Source: Sphingomonas sp. PsM26 (GTDB taxonomy: Bacteria > Pseudomonadota > Alphaproteobacteria > Sphingomonadales > Sphingomonadaceae). From it: a stretch of 64,000 nucleotides of DNA. Shown in pieces: positions 19,191 through 27,625 of the stretch. Numbering within the stretch: the first letter of the stretch is position 1; every line of letters begins with the position of its first letter. The notes beneath the pieces were generated by a model. That model had not been told where the DNA came from and ran no database searches. It saw only the letters and a list, made by a program, of their open reading frames with translations. The position numbers were made by a program, and so were the translations under genes. The stretch covers positions 310,001-374,000 of the forward strand of contig JARUXA010000001.1 in the NCBI GenBank assembly GCA_030433805.1, given 5' to 3'.

Positions 19191-19576
19191 TGCCGCCGGA
19201 GCGGGCCGAGACCTTCGTCGCGCCGGACCAGGTTGCCGCCGCGGTGAAGGGGCTTTGCCCGCGCTGCGGCGCGCCGGGGCTGTTCCGCGGCTGGCTCGAC
19301 TTTGCCGCGAAATGCCCGCGATGCGGGCTCGATTATAGCGCGTTCAATGTCGGCGATGGGCCGGCTGCGATCCTGACGCTGGTGCTGGGGGCGCTGATCG
19401 TCGGCTTGGCGATCTGGATCCAGCTGGCGTGGGGGCCGCCGATCTGGCTGCAACTCATTGTCTGGCTGCCGATCACGGTGTTCGGCGTGGTCGGGTCGCT
19501 GCGGGTCGCCAAGGCGGCGTTGCTGGGAGCGGAATATCGCAACGCGGCGCATGAAGGGCGAATCACCCCACCATGA
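19190..19576 (+). CDS. DUF983 family zinc-ribbon membrane protein
   Basis: 128 residues. Two CxxC pairs near the N-terminus (GLCPRCGAPGLFRGW and AKCPRCGLDYSAF) can form a zinc ribbon. Two hydrophobic helices follow (ILTLVLGALIVGLAIWIQLA and LQLIVWLPITVFGVVGSLRV). DUF983 proteins are regularly found between subunit III and SURF1 in alphaproteobacteria, so a part in oxidase biogenesis is likely, but the function is not established. A GTG three bases upstream of the chosen ATG is an alternative start. It overlaps the SURF1 gene by 4 bases. Confidence 0.88.
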   Translation: MPPERAETFVAPDQVAAAVKGLCPRCGAPGLFRGWLDFAAKCPRCGLDYSAFNVGDGPAAILTLVLGALIVGLAIWIQLAWGPPIWLQLIVWLPITVFGVVGSLRVAKAALLGAEYRNAAHEGRITPP

Positions 19577-20208
19577 AGCGTGTGCCTGTCGTTCCGACGA
19601 TCCTCGTTGCGCTGGCAATTGTGGCTATGGTTGCACTTGGCGTGTGGCAGCTCCAGCGCCGTACCGAGAAGGCCGCGATGCTGGTGCATTATGCACGTAA
19701 CGCGGTGTTGCCGCCGGTCGCCTTCCCGGCGATCCCACTCGACGACAGTTTATTGTTCCGTCGTTCCAGTGCCTTGTGCCTGTCGCCGACCAGTTTCTCG
19801 GTCGAGGGCGGGCGCAATGCGCGCGGTGGTACTGGCTGGCGTCAGATCGCGCGGTGCAGCACCGGCGCGGAAGGCCCGGGCTTCACGGTCCAACTTGGGT
19901 TCGGCAAGGATCCGCACGCCAAGCCGTCGTGGAAGGGCGGACCGGTGACGGGCTATATCAGCCATGCGCCCGATCATCAGCCGTTGATCACGGGGATGTT
20001 CGGGCGTGCCGCACCCCGGACCTTGATGCTCGTGGCAGACCCGCCGCTGGCCGGACTCGACCCCAATCCGCAGCCCGATCTGTCGGCGGTACCCAACAAC
20101 CATCTCGCTTATGCGGTACAATGGTTCGTCTTCGCGGCGATTGCCGCAATAATCTATGCGCTTGCGCTAAGGCGGCGCACGGTTGCCGAGTTGGACGCAT
20201 CCCGCTAA
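19573..20208 (+). CDS. SURF1 family oxidase assembly protein
   Basis: 211 residues. One N-terminal helix contains the family box LGVWQLQRRTEKAAM, and one C-terminal helix follows NNHLAYAVQWFVFA, also a family box. The central extracytoplasmic domain is shorter and more divergent than in mitochondrial SURF1. Family members help insert haem a into subunit I. The gene is coupled to DUF983 by an ATGA overlap and is followed after 11 bases by thrC. Confidence 0.9.
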   Translation: MKRVPVVPTILVALAIVAMVALGVWQLQRRTEKAAMLVHYARNAVLPPVAFPAIPLDDSLLFRRSSALCLSPTSFSVEGGRNARGGTGWRQIARCSTGAEGPGFTVQLGFGKDPHAKPSWKGGPVTGYISHAPDHQPLITGMFGRAAPRTLMLVADPPLAGLDPNPQPDLSAVPNNHLAYAVQWFVFAAIAAIIYALALRRRTVAELDASR

Positions 20209-20219
20209 CCGCAGTTCCC

Positions 20220-21620
20220 ATGCGCTACATCAGCACGCGCGGCACTGCGCCGGCACTCGATTTCCGTGACGTAACCCTCGCCGGGCTGGCGAGCGACGGC
20301 GGACTGTACCTCCCCGACAGCTGGCCGACGTTCAGCTCCGAGCAAATCGCGGGAATGCGGGGGCTTTCCTATGTCGAGACTGCGGTGCAGGTGATGCTCC
20401 CGTTCGTCGGCGATGCGCTGACCGAGGAGGATCTGCACGGTCTGTGCACCGAGGCCTATGGCCGCTTCTCGCATGCTGCGGTCGTGCCGCTGGTGCAGCT
20501 GGATGCGCAGCACTGGTTGCTCGAGCTGTTCCACGGGCCGACGCTGGCGTTCAAAGACGTCGCTTTGCAGCTGCTCGGGTTGCTGTTTGAGCGCTTTTTA
20601 ACCGGAACCAACCAGCAATTGACCGTGATTGGCGCGACGTCGGGCGATACCGGGTCGGCGGCGATCGATGCACTCGCGGGGCGCGCCGGGGTCGATGTGT
20701 TCATGCTCCACCCAAAGGGGCGCGTGTCGGACGTCCAGCGGCGCCAGATGACCACGGTGATCGCGCCCAACATCTATAATATCGCGCTCGAGGATTCGAG
20801 CTTCGACGATGCGCAGGCGCTGGTGAAGGCGATGTTCAACGACGATGCCTTCTCGGGAAAGTTCGCGCTGTCGGCGGTCAATTCGATCAACTGGGCGCGG
20901 CTGATGGCGCAGGTGGTCTATTATTTCTACTCGGCGGTCCGGTTGGGCGCGCCCGAGCGGCCGGTCGCCTTCTCGGTCCCGACGGGCAATTTCGGCGATG
21001 TGTTCGCAGGCTATGTCGCGGCGAAGATGGGGTTGCCGGTCGCCAAGCTGATCGTCGCGACCAACGTCAACGACATCCTCGCACGCGCGCTTTCGACCGG
21101 GGACTATTCGAGCCGCAGCGTCATCCCGACGCCGAGCCCGTCGATGGACATTCAGGTGTCGAGCAACTTCGAGCGGCTGCTGTTCGATCTCGGCGGGCGC
21201 GACGGGCATGCGCTGGCCGCGCAGATGCAGGGGTTCGAGGCGTCGCGCACGATGCAGCTGACCAATGCGCAACGCAACGGTGCGGCCTCGCTGTTTGCGA
21301 GCGACAGCGTGGATCTCGACGACATGGCGCTGGCGATGCGACGGACGTGGGAGCGCAGCGGGCAGGTGATGGACCCGCATACCGCGATCGGCCTTGCCGC
21401 CGCGCGCCGCGCCGATTTGCCTGCGGACGTGCCGATCGTCACGCTCGCGACCGCGCATCCCGCCAAGTTCCGCGACGCGGTCGAGCGTGCGACCGGGCAG
21501 CGCCCGGGCTTGCCGCCGCGGATCGGCGACCTGTTCGACCGCGAGGAACGCTATGACACGTTGCCGGGGACGTTCGAGGCGGTGACCGCGTATATCGCCG
21601 AGCGAGCGACGGCAAAATGA
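20220..21620 (+). CDS. thrC: Threonine synthase
   Basis: 466 residues, a PLP enzyme converting O-phosphohomoserine to threonine. The start ATG 20220 gives the family N-terminus MRYISTRGTAPALDFRDVTL; an in-frame extension into SURF1 is not real. The PLP lysine is K112 in GPTLAFKDVALQLLG. The phosphate-binding loop GATSGDTGSAAI and the segment PTGNFGDVFAGYVA are clear. It is the long bacterial type. It directly follows the oxidase genes, an arrangement common in sphingomonads. No strong ribosome-binding site is visible. Confidence 0.95.
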   Translation: MRYISTRGTAPALDFRDVTLAGLASDGGLYLPDSWPTFSSEQIAGMRGLSYVETAVQVMLPFVGDALTEEDLHGLCTEAYGRFSHAAVVPLVQLDAQHWLLELFHGPTLAFKDVALQLLGLLFERFLTGTNQQLTVIGATSGDTGSAAIDALAGRAGVDVFMLHPKGRVSDVQRRQMTTVIAPNIYNIALEDSSFDDAQALVKAMFNDDAFSGKFALSAVNSINWARLMAQVVYYFYSAVRLGAPERPVAFSVPTGNFGDVFAGYVAAKMGLPVAKLIVATNVNDILARALSTGDYSSRSVIPTPSPSMDIQVSSNFERLLFDLGGRDGHALAAQMQGFEASRTMQLTNAQRNGAASLFASDSVDLDDMALAMRRTWERSGQVMDPHTAIGLAAARRADLPADVPIVTLATAHPAKFRDAVERATGQRPGLPPRIGDLFDREERYDTLPGTFEAVTAYIAERATAK

Positions 21621-21642
21621 CAGCGCGTTGCTGTGTCGCTCT

Positions 21643-21750
21643 CTCCCCTCCCTGGAAGGGAGGGGCCGGGGGTGGGTCGGCTCGTGGCGGAACCTGCCCT
21701 CTCTTCACACCGACCCACCCCCAGCCCCTCCCTTTCAGGGAGGGGAGGAG
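21643..21750. repeat. Palindromic repeat, family E copy 3 (first of a tandem pair)
   Basis: The left arm CTCCCCTCCCTGGAAGGGAG is followed by GGGCCGGGGGTGGGTCGG. The right arm is CCGACCCACCCCCAGCCCCT. It is followed by an ATGACGCT that copies the first eight bases of the methyltransferase gene start at 21939. Confidence 0.9.
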
Positions 21751-21824
21751 CTTCGAATGACGCTTGTCTCTGGTATTGCCAAAGGTTTTAGTCGGGCGGT
21801 ATCGGCAGGGCACAACGCCGCTGT

Positions 21825-21930
21825 CTCCCCTCCCTGGAAGGGAGGGGCCGGGGGTGGGTCGGCTCGTGGCGGAGCCTGCCCTCTCTTCATACTGACCCAC
21901 CCCCAACCCCTCCCTTCCAGGGGGGGGAGG
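21825..21930. repeat. Palindromic repeat, family E copy 4 (second of a tandem pair)
   Basis: About 182 bases after copy 3 and nearly identical to it through the left arm and loop (GGCTCGTGGCGGAGCCTGCC). Its distal end GGGGGGGAGG lies 8 bases before the ATG of the next gene and is the only ribosome-binding site there. Confidence 0.9.
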
Positions 21931-21938
21931 AACTTCGC

Positions 21939-22802
21939 ATGACGCTGATCACACTCATTACCGAACCCTGGGCCGATTACGGGCTGGTCGACTCCGGCCA
22001 CGGCCGCAAGCTCGAACGCTATGGCCGTTTCCGCTTCATCCGGCCCGAGCCGCAGGCGATGTGGGCCCCTGCGTCCGATCGCTGGGAAGCCGATGGCGAC
22101 TTTATCGGCGCGTCCGACGAGGATGGCGGCGGAAAGTGGCATCTGTCGAAGGACGTCCCGCGCGGGGGATGGCATGTGCGCTGGGAGGAACTGCTGTTCC
22201 TCGCGCAGAACACGCCGTTCCGGCATCTCGCCTTCTTCCCCGACATGGCCGCGCAATGGGCGTGGATGCGCGGACGCGTGGCCGAGGGCGACGAGGTACT
22301 CAACCTGTTCGGCTATACCGGGGTCGGCACGCTCGCGCTCGCGGCGAAGGGCGCGCGGATGACGCATGTCGATGCGTCGAAGAAATCGGTCGAGGCGGGC
22401 AAGTCCAACGCGTTCCTGTCCGACATGGCGGATCGCCCGATCCGCTGGATGGTCGACGATGCGGCCAAGTTCGCTGCGCGCGAAGTGCGGCGCGGGCGGC
22501 GCTACGACGGGATCTTCCTCGATCCGCCCAAGTTCGGGCGCGGGCCGGAGGGCGAGGTGTGGCGGCTGGAGGAGAATCTGCCGGCGCTGATCGCGGATTG
22601 CCGCGCTTTGCTCGATGCGGAGAGCAAGTTCCTGGTGCTGACGGTCTATGCGGTGCGGATGTCCGCGCTCGCGATCGGGGAGCTGGTGCGGCAGGCGCTT
22701 GGCGATCTCGGCGGGACGGTCGAGGTCGGCGAGATGGCGGTGCGCGAGGAAGCGCGCGGGTTGCTGTTGCCGACCGCGATTTTCGTGCGCTGGTCGAAAT
22801 AG
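21939..22802 (+). CDS. Class I SAM-dependent methyltransferase (RlmI/RlmK-like)
   Basis: 287 residues. After an N-terminal beta domain, the Rossmann methyltransferase core starts at VLNLFGYTGVGTLALAAKGA (motif I), with the acidic residue of motif II in MTHVDASKKSVEAGKSNA. The catalytic-side motif is FLDPPKFGRGPEGEVWRLEE, the DPPKF form seen in RlmI/RlmK-type rRNA methyltransferases. The PUA domain of RlmI is missing, so the target is uncertain; rRNA is the best guess. Its Shine-Dalgarno run comes from the preceding repeat. Confidence 0.85.
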   Translation: MTLITLITEPWADYGLVDSGHGRKLERYGRFRFIRPEPQAMWAPASDRWEADGDFIGASDEDGGGKWHLSKDVPRGGWHVRWEELLFLAQNTPFRHLAFFPDMAAQWAWMRGRVAEGDEVLNLFGYTGVGTLALAAKGARMTHVDASKKSVEAGKSNAFLSDMADRPIRWMVDDAAKFAAREVRRGRRYDGIFLDPPKFGRGPEGEVWRLEENLPALIADCRALLDAESKFLVLTVYAVRMSALAIGELVRQALGDLGGTVEVGEMAVREEARGLLLPTAIFVRWSK

Positions 22803-23143
22803 GGTTCAGGACTCCGTTTGGACGTTTCCCTGCGGAGGCATGGTCTCTGCGAAACCGTAGCTGTTCTCCCGCGAAGGCGGGAGTCCAGGAGTCGCGAGAG
22901 CAGTACGCCGTTGTTCTGCCTCGCTCTGGATTCCCGCCTTCGCGGGAAAACGGTAAATGTCTGGTCCGTAACTCAACTTTCGCAGAGTCGACCCCGAGGC
23001 GGGGATGCAGGGCAACGGGCGTCGCGCCTGCAACCCTGGACTCCCGCCTGCGCGGGAGAACGGAATGCGTGCGCAACGGCGGTTGAACAACCGGCGCGTC
23101 CGGCTAAGGTCTTGGCGCAGGCACTGCGGGTGACGATGACGGC
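22803..23143. repeat. Intergenic stretch with palindromic repeats, family B
   Basis: 341 bases without a gene. A full element runs 22862-22952, with arms TCTCCCGCGAAGGCGGGAGT and ATTCCCGCCTTCGCGGGAAA. A further half-element at 23034-23062 (TGGACTCCCGCCTGCGCGGG) follows. The remainder presumably holds the ydbH promoter; I found no convincing boxes. Confidence 0.8.
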
Positions 23144-26100
23144 GTGACGGACGATATCCCCGAGGAATCGGTCTTGCCCGTGGCGACGGCGCGGCGTCGT
23201 CCTGTGGTGCGCCGGGTCCTGCTTGGCGTGCTGCTGCTGATCGTCGTGCTGCTGGCGGTGCTGTGGGTCGAGCGCAAGCGCGTCGCCGAGCATTTCATCG
23301 ACGATGCGCTGCGCGCCGCGAAGGTGCCCGCGCGCTACGAGATCACGCAGATCGGCTTGCATACGCAGCGGCTGACCAATGTGCGGATCGGTGACCCCGC
23401 GCGGCCCGATCTGGTCGCGGACTGGGTCGAGGTCGATACCACGCTAGGGTTTACGGGCGTCGGGGTCGGGGCGATCCGCGCCGGGCATGTCGCATTGCGC
23501 GCGACGCTGAAGGACACGAAGGTCTCGTTCGGGGCGATCGATCGGCTGCTTCCGGCACCCTCGGGCAAGCCGTTCGCGCTACCCGCTGTCCGCGCGGAAA
23601 TCGCCGATGGCCGGATCGCGCTGGCGACGCCTTATGGTCCGGTGGCGCTACGCGTTGCGGGGCGTGGGCGGTTGAACGACGGGTTCCAGGGCACGCTCGG
23701 CGCGCGGGCGGCGGCGCTCGACTTCGGGCGATGCACGATCGCGGGGCTCGATGCGGCGCTCGCGCTGCGGATCGATGCGGCGCGGCCAAGCGTGGCGGGG
23801 CCGCTCGCGATGGAGCGCGGAACGTGCGGTGATGTGCGCGTTGCCAAGGCACGCGTCGACCTGACGCTCGCGCTCGGGCTGACGCTCGATCATTTCAAGG
23901 GCAAGGCGGGCTTGGCGCTCGGGCAGATCACCAGCAGCGGCGTGCACGCCGATCGCGTGACCGGACCGGTCGTGTTCGCCGGATCGATGGATGACGTGTC
24001 CGGTTCGGTCGATCTCGCATCGGGCGAAATCGCGGCGTCCGATGTCCGCGCGGCGGGGGCGGGCGTCGCGGGGCGGTATCGCTATGCCGACGACGGGTTC
24101 GCGTTCGACGGGCGCGTGCGTGCGAACCGGGCTGCGGTGCCTGCCGCATTGCTCGCGCGCGCCGCGCCGTTACGCACGCTCGGGGCGGGAACGCCGATCG
24201 GGCCGCTGGCTGCGCGCTTGGGGGACGCGTTGCAAGCCGCCGGGCGATCGATCGACGCGACGGCGGCGATCTCCGCGATCATCAACGGCAAGCGCGGCCA
24301 GATCGTCGTGTCGCGGCTCGATGTGGCGAGTGCGTCGGGCGTGCAGGCGACGGTGTCGGGCGACAGCGGAGTCGTCTATCGCTGGCCGGGCGGTTTGCGG
24401 ATCCAGGGCGATGCGGTCGTTTCCGGGGGCGGACTTCCGTCGCTGCGCGCGACGATCGCGCAAGCGGGGCTGGGCGCGCCGATCGTCGGGCGCGCGGTGG
24501 TCGCGCCTTATGCCGCGGGGAGTGCGCTGCTGGAATTGGCGCCGGTGACGTTTTCCGCCGGGGGCAATGGTGCGAGCCATATCGCGACGCGCGTGGCGCT
24601 GAGCGGACCGATCGGCGACGGGCGAGTCGATGCGTTCGCGCTGCCGATCGATGCGCGCTGGGACGGTCGGGGCACGGTGACGGTCAATCCGGCCTGTGCG
24701 GCCATCGGGTTCGCGCGGCTGCGGACCAACGGGCTCGATCTGCCGCGCTCGGCGGTGACGGTGTGCCCGCAGGACGGGGCGTTGGTGCGCCTCGCCGGTG
24801 GGAAGCTCGGCGGCGGCGGGCGGATCGGGAGCGCGCGGCTGGCGGGAAGGCTTGGCGCGTCACCGGTATCGCTCGCGCTCGGCCATGCCGGATGGACGCT
24901 TGCGGACGGGCGGTTCGGCGTTAGCGGTGTCGCGCTGCGGCTTGGCGCGCCCGAGCGCGTGACACGCCTCGATATTGCCGACCTCAGCGGAAGCTTTGCG
25001 GCTGGCGGACTTGGCGGGCGCTTCATGGGGGCAGGCGGGCAGATCGGGGCGGTGCCGCTGGTGCTGTCGGGCGCTGCGGGCGGCTGGCGGTTCGGGGGCG
25101 GGGTGCTGTCGCTCGACGGCGCGATGGCAGTCGCGGATGCGGCGGCGGTCGCGCGGTTCCGGCCGATGGCGGCGCGCGACGTGACGCTCGCGTTGAAGGC
25201 GGGCCGGATCACCGCGGGCGGTGCGCTGTACGAGCCGACGCAGAATGTCCGGGTCGCCGATGTCGCGATCGTCCACGACCTGACGCCCGGGACCGGCCAT
25301 GCCGATCTGACCGTGCCCGGACTGAGGTTCGGGCCGAAATTCCAGCCCGAGCTGCTCACCCCGCTGACGTTGGGCGTGGTGGCCGATGTCGTCGGGACGG
25401 TGACGGGCGAAGGGCATATCCGCTGGAGCCCGAAGGACCTGACCAGCGACGGCGTGTTCCGCACCGCCAACACCGATCTCGCCGCGGCCTTTGGCCCGGT
25501 GACGGGGGTTGCGGGCGAATTGCGCTTCACCGATCTGCTCGCGCTGGCGACCGCGCCGGGGCAGGTGGTGACGATCAAGAGCATCAACCCCGGCGTCGCG
25601 GTGACCGACGGGACGATCCGCTACCAGTTGCTGCCGGGCACGCGAATCGCGGTCGAGGACGGGCGCTGGCCGTTTGCGGGGGGATCGCTGCGACTCGACC
25701 CGACCGTGCTCGATTTCGGATCGGCGCAGGAGCGGCGGATGACTTTCCACGTGAGCGGCATGGAAGCGGCGCAATTCCTCCAGCAGTTCGACTTCAAGAA
25801 CCTCGATGCGACCGGCGTGTTCGACGGGGTGTTGCCGATGGTGTTCGATGCGACCGGCGGGCGAATCACCGACGGGCGACTCGTGGTGCGGGACGGCGGC
25901 GGGTCGATCGCCTATGTCGGCGAGCTTTCGCAGAAGGACCTGGGATTCTGGGGCAATTATGCGTTCCAGTCCTTGAAGGCGCTGCGTTACCGCAATCTGT
26001 CGCTGGTGATGAACGGGCCTTTGGCGGGCGAGATGCTGACGCAGGTCAAATTCTCGGGGATCAGCCAGGGGGAGGGGGCGAAGCGCAATTTCCTGTTCGA

Positions 26101-26308
26101 CCGGCTCCAGAAGCTGCCGCTGGTGTTCAATATCCGGATCAGCGCGCCGTTCCGCCAGCTGATTGATTCGGCACAGAGTTTCTACGACCCCAAACGCCTG
26201 ATCGAGCGCAACCTCCCGAGCTTGCTGCTCGAACAGGACAAGCAGGCGAAAGCCCCCACGGTGGGGCCGCCTGTTATTCAGCCTCCGGAAAGCAGGATCG
26301 TGCCATGA
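23144..26308 (+). CDS. ydbH: YdbH-like AsmA-type inter-membrane phospholipid transport protein
   Basis: 1054 residues. One N-terminal inner-membrane anchor (about 25-42, VLLGVLLLIVVLLAVLW) precedes a very long beta-rich repetitive periplasmic part, the layout of AsmA-like bridge proteins. The C-terminal region (LRYRNLSLVMNGPLAGEMLT, then FNIRISAPFRQLIDSAQSF) matches the YdbH end. In E. coli, YdbH with the lipoprotein YnbE spans the periplasm and moves phospholipids to the outer membrane redundantly with TamB and YhdP. Here the next two genes encode YnbE- and YdbL-like proteins in tight overlap, which strongly supports the call. The start is GTG 23144. Confidence 0.88.
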   Translation: MTDDIPEESVLPVATARRRPVVRRVLLGVLLLIVVLLAVLWVERKRVAEHFIDDALRAAKVPARYEITQIGLHTQRLTNVRIGDPARPDLVADWVEVDTTLGFTGVGVGAIRAGHVALRATLKDTKVSFGAIDRLLPAPSGKPFALPAVRAEIADGRIALATPYGPVALRVAGRGRLNDGFQGTLGARAAALDFGRCTIAGLDAALALRIDAARPSVAGPLAMERGTCGDVRVAKARVDLTLALGLTLDHFKGKAGLALGQITSSGVHADRVTGPVVFAGSMDDVSGSVDLASGEIAASDVRAAGAGVAGRYRYADDGFAFDGRVRANRAAVPAALLARAAPLRTLGAGTPIGPLAARLGDALQAAGRSIDATAAISAIINGKRGQIVVSRLDVASASGVQATVSGDSGVVYRWPGGLRIQGDAVVSGGGLPSLRATIAQAGLGAPIVGRAVVAPYAAGSALLELAPVTFSAGGNGASHIATRVALSGPIGDGRVDAFALPIDARWDGRGTVTVNPACAAIGFARLRTNGLDLPRSAVTVCPQDGALVRLAGGKLGGGGRIGSARLAGRLGASPVSLALGHAGWTLADGRFGVSGVALRLGAPERVTRLDIADLSGSFAAGGLGGRFMGAGGQIGAVPLVLSGAAGGWRFGGGVLSLDGAMAVADAAAVARFRPMAARDVTLALKAGRITAGGALYEPTQNVRVADVAIVHDLTPGTGHADLTVPGLRFGPKFQPELLTPLTLGVVADVVGTVTGEGHIRWSPKDLTSDGVFRTANTDLAAAFGPVTGVAGELRFTDLLALATAPGQVVTIKSINPGVAVTDGTIRYQLLPGTRIAVEDGRWPFAGGSLRLDPTVLDFGSAQERRMTFHVSGMEAAQFLQQFDFKNLDATGVFDGVLPMVFDATGGRITDGRLVVRDGGGSIAYVGELSQKDLGFWGNYAFQSLKALRYRNLSLVMNGPLAGEMLTQVKFSGISQGEGAKRNFLFDRLQKLPLVFNIRISAPFRQLIDSAQSFYDPKRLIERNLPSLLLEQDKQAKAPTVGPPVIQPPESRIVP

Positions 26309-26532
26309 GCGAAACAGGATTGACGACGGACATGGGACGACCGACCACGACACGCATGAAATGGACGATATCGATGACGGGCCTGACGATGGCGCTGACG
26401 GGTTGTGTCAGCATCAATGCGCCGGACAAGCCGATCGAGATCAACCTGAACATCAACGTGAAGCAGGAGGTCGTCTACCGGCTCGACAATCAGGCCAAGA
26501 CGGTGATCCAGTCAAACCCGGGAATATTCTGA
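26305..26532 (+). CDS. ynbE: YnbE-like outer-membrane lipoprotein
   Basis: 75 residues from ATG 26305 (overlapping the ydbH stop), or 58 from ATG 26356. The lipobox is LTGC within MTGLTMALTGCVSI. The short mature part PIEINLNINVKQEVVYRLDN is characteristic of YnbE. In E. coli YnbE multimerises and pairs with the C-terminal end of YdbH to complete a lipid bridge at the outer membrane. The stop shares a base with the ydbL start. Which start is used is not clear; the shorter form gives a cleaner signal peptide. Confidence 0.87.
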   Translation: MSETGLTTDMGRPTTTRMKWTISMTGLTMALTGCVSINAPDKPIEINLNINVKQEVVYRLDNQAKTVIQSNPGIF

Positions 26533-26906
26533 TGCGTACGTGGAAAATGGCGGCGATGCTCGCCGCGGCAGTGTTGTTGGGTACGGCGGGCGTCGCGCTG
26601 GCGCAGGACGACTGGAAGGCGGCACGCGCCGCCGGGCAAATCGGCGAGCAGCCCGACGGCTATCTGGGCGTGGTCGGTGCGTCGACGCCGGCGCTGGCGG
26701 CGCTGGTCGCGCACGTCAACATCCAGCGCAAGTCGGTCTACACGCGCGAGGCGGCGGCGAACAATGCCACGGTCGAGGACTTTGCGTTCACGTCGGGGTG
26801 TAACCTGATCGCCAAGACGTCGCCGGGCGACAAGTATCGCGCGCCGGGTGGCGCTTGGAAAACGCGTGGGGCGGGTGCTCCGGAGCGGGATTCTCGCTGC
26901 CTTTAA
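26532..26906 (+). CDS. ydbL: YdbL family (DUF1318) periplasmic protein
   Basis: 124 residues with a Sec signal (MAAMLAAAVLLGTAGVALAQ). The mature part has the DUF1318 segments AGQIGEQPDGYLGVV and VAHVNIQRKSVYTREAAAN. In E. coli YdbL is proposed to prevent improper YnbE multimerisation, acting as a chaperone of the YdbH-YnbE bridge. A cysteine pair in the C-terminal third (SGCNLI and DSRCL) may form a disulfide. It is the last gene of the triad and converges on the thioredoxin-like gene across a palindromic repeat. Confidence 0.87.
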   Translation: MRTWKMAAMLAAAVLLGTAGVALAQDDWKAARAAGQIGEQPDGYLGVVGASTPALAALVAHVNIQRKSVYTREAAANNATVEDFAFTSGCNLIAKTSPGDKYRAPGGAWKTRGAGAPERDSRCL

Positions 26907-26930
26907 AGTAATTGCACCACGCACTCCGTC

Positions 26931-27001
26931 CCGTTCGGGCTGAGCGAAGTCGAAGCCCCCTGCGTAGCGCAAGGCCCTTCGACTTCGCTCAGGGCGAACG
27001 G
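26931..27001. repeat. Palindromic repeat, family D copy 1
   Basis: Arms CCGTTCGGGCTGAGCGAAGT and its near inverse ACTTCGCTCAGGGCGAACGG around a short loop. It sits alone between convergent ydbL and the tlpA-like gene and may terminate transcription from both sides. Confidence 0.9.
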
Positions 27002-27049
27002 GGAGGGGGGCGGAGCGCGCTGTAACTTCCGGGAGGAGGCGGAGTGCGG

Positions 27050-27625
27050 TTACTTCGCTTCCGCCAGCAGCGCCTTGGCTTCAGCACTCGTCCAGTCCAT
27101 CCCGCCGGTCGAGCGCCAGACTTCGTGGCCGGTCGAATCGAACAGGATGCTCATCGGCAAGCTCGCCTCATAAGTGACGCTCAGCGCGACGTTCTTGTCG
27201 AGATAGGGTTTGAGCCGCTTGAACCCGTTCTTCGCGAAATACGCGTCGATCGTCGGGCGGTCCTTGTCCTGGCTGATCGCGGCGACGGTGATGTCGGCGG
27301 CCGCCGCGTCGAGCGTCGGCATTTCCTTGACGCAGGGCCCGCACCACGTCGCCCACAGATTGACCAGCACCGGCTTGCCCTTGAACCGCGCGAGCGTCAT
27401 CGGCTTGCCGTCGGGGCCTTCGAAGCTGACCGACGGCGCGGGATCGCCCTTGTGGGTGCGGTCGATCTTGTCGGCTTTGGGGGCTGCCGCGACCGGCGCG
27501 GATGCCGTCGGCGTCGCCTCCGCTTGCCGGTTGCCCGAGACTTGCTTATCGCAACCCGCAACAAGCCCTAGCAGCAGGACCGGGACGATCGCCGAGCGGA
27601 ACGAAGAGATGGTCGATGCAGACAT
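27050..27625 (-). CDS. TlpA/ResA-type thioredoxin-fold lipoprotein
   Basis: 191 residues. The N-terminus [18 protein letters not shown] contains a lipobox (VAGC), so it should be membrane-anchored on the periplasmic side. A low-complexity linker ([15 protein letters not shown]) precedes a thioredoxin domain with active site [12 protein letters not shown]. The cis-Pro loop is [12 protein letters not shown]. Likely roles are reduction of cytochrome c haem-binding cysteines or of copper-chaperone thiols. No partner genes are adjacent. The chosen ATG at 27623-27625 overlaps the argH start codon on the other strand. Confidence 0.88.
   Translation of the reverse strand: MSASTISSFRSAIVPVLLLGLVAGCDKQVSGNRQAEATPTASAPVAAAPKADKIDRTHKGDPAPSVSFEGPDGKPMTLARFKGKPVLVNLWATWCGPCVKEMPTLDAAAADITVAAISQDKDRPTIDAYFAKNGFKRLKPYLDKNVALSVTYEASLPMSILFDSTGHEVWRSTGGMDWTSAEAKALLAEAK

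Noticed and set aside
24860..26353. A 497-residue minus-strand frame opposite ydbH
   Set aside because: The plus-strand gene has clear family features and overlaps its partners; the minus frame has none.
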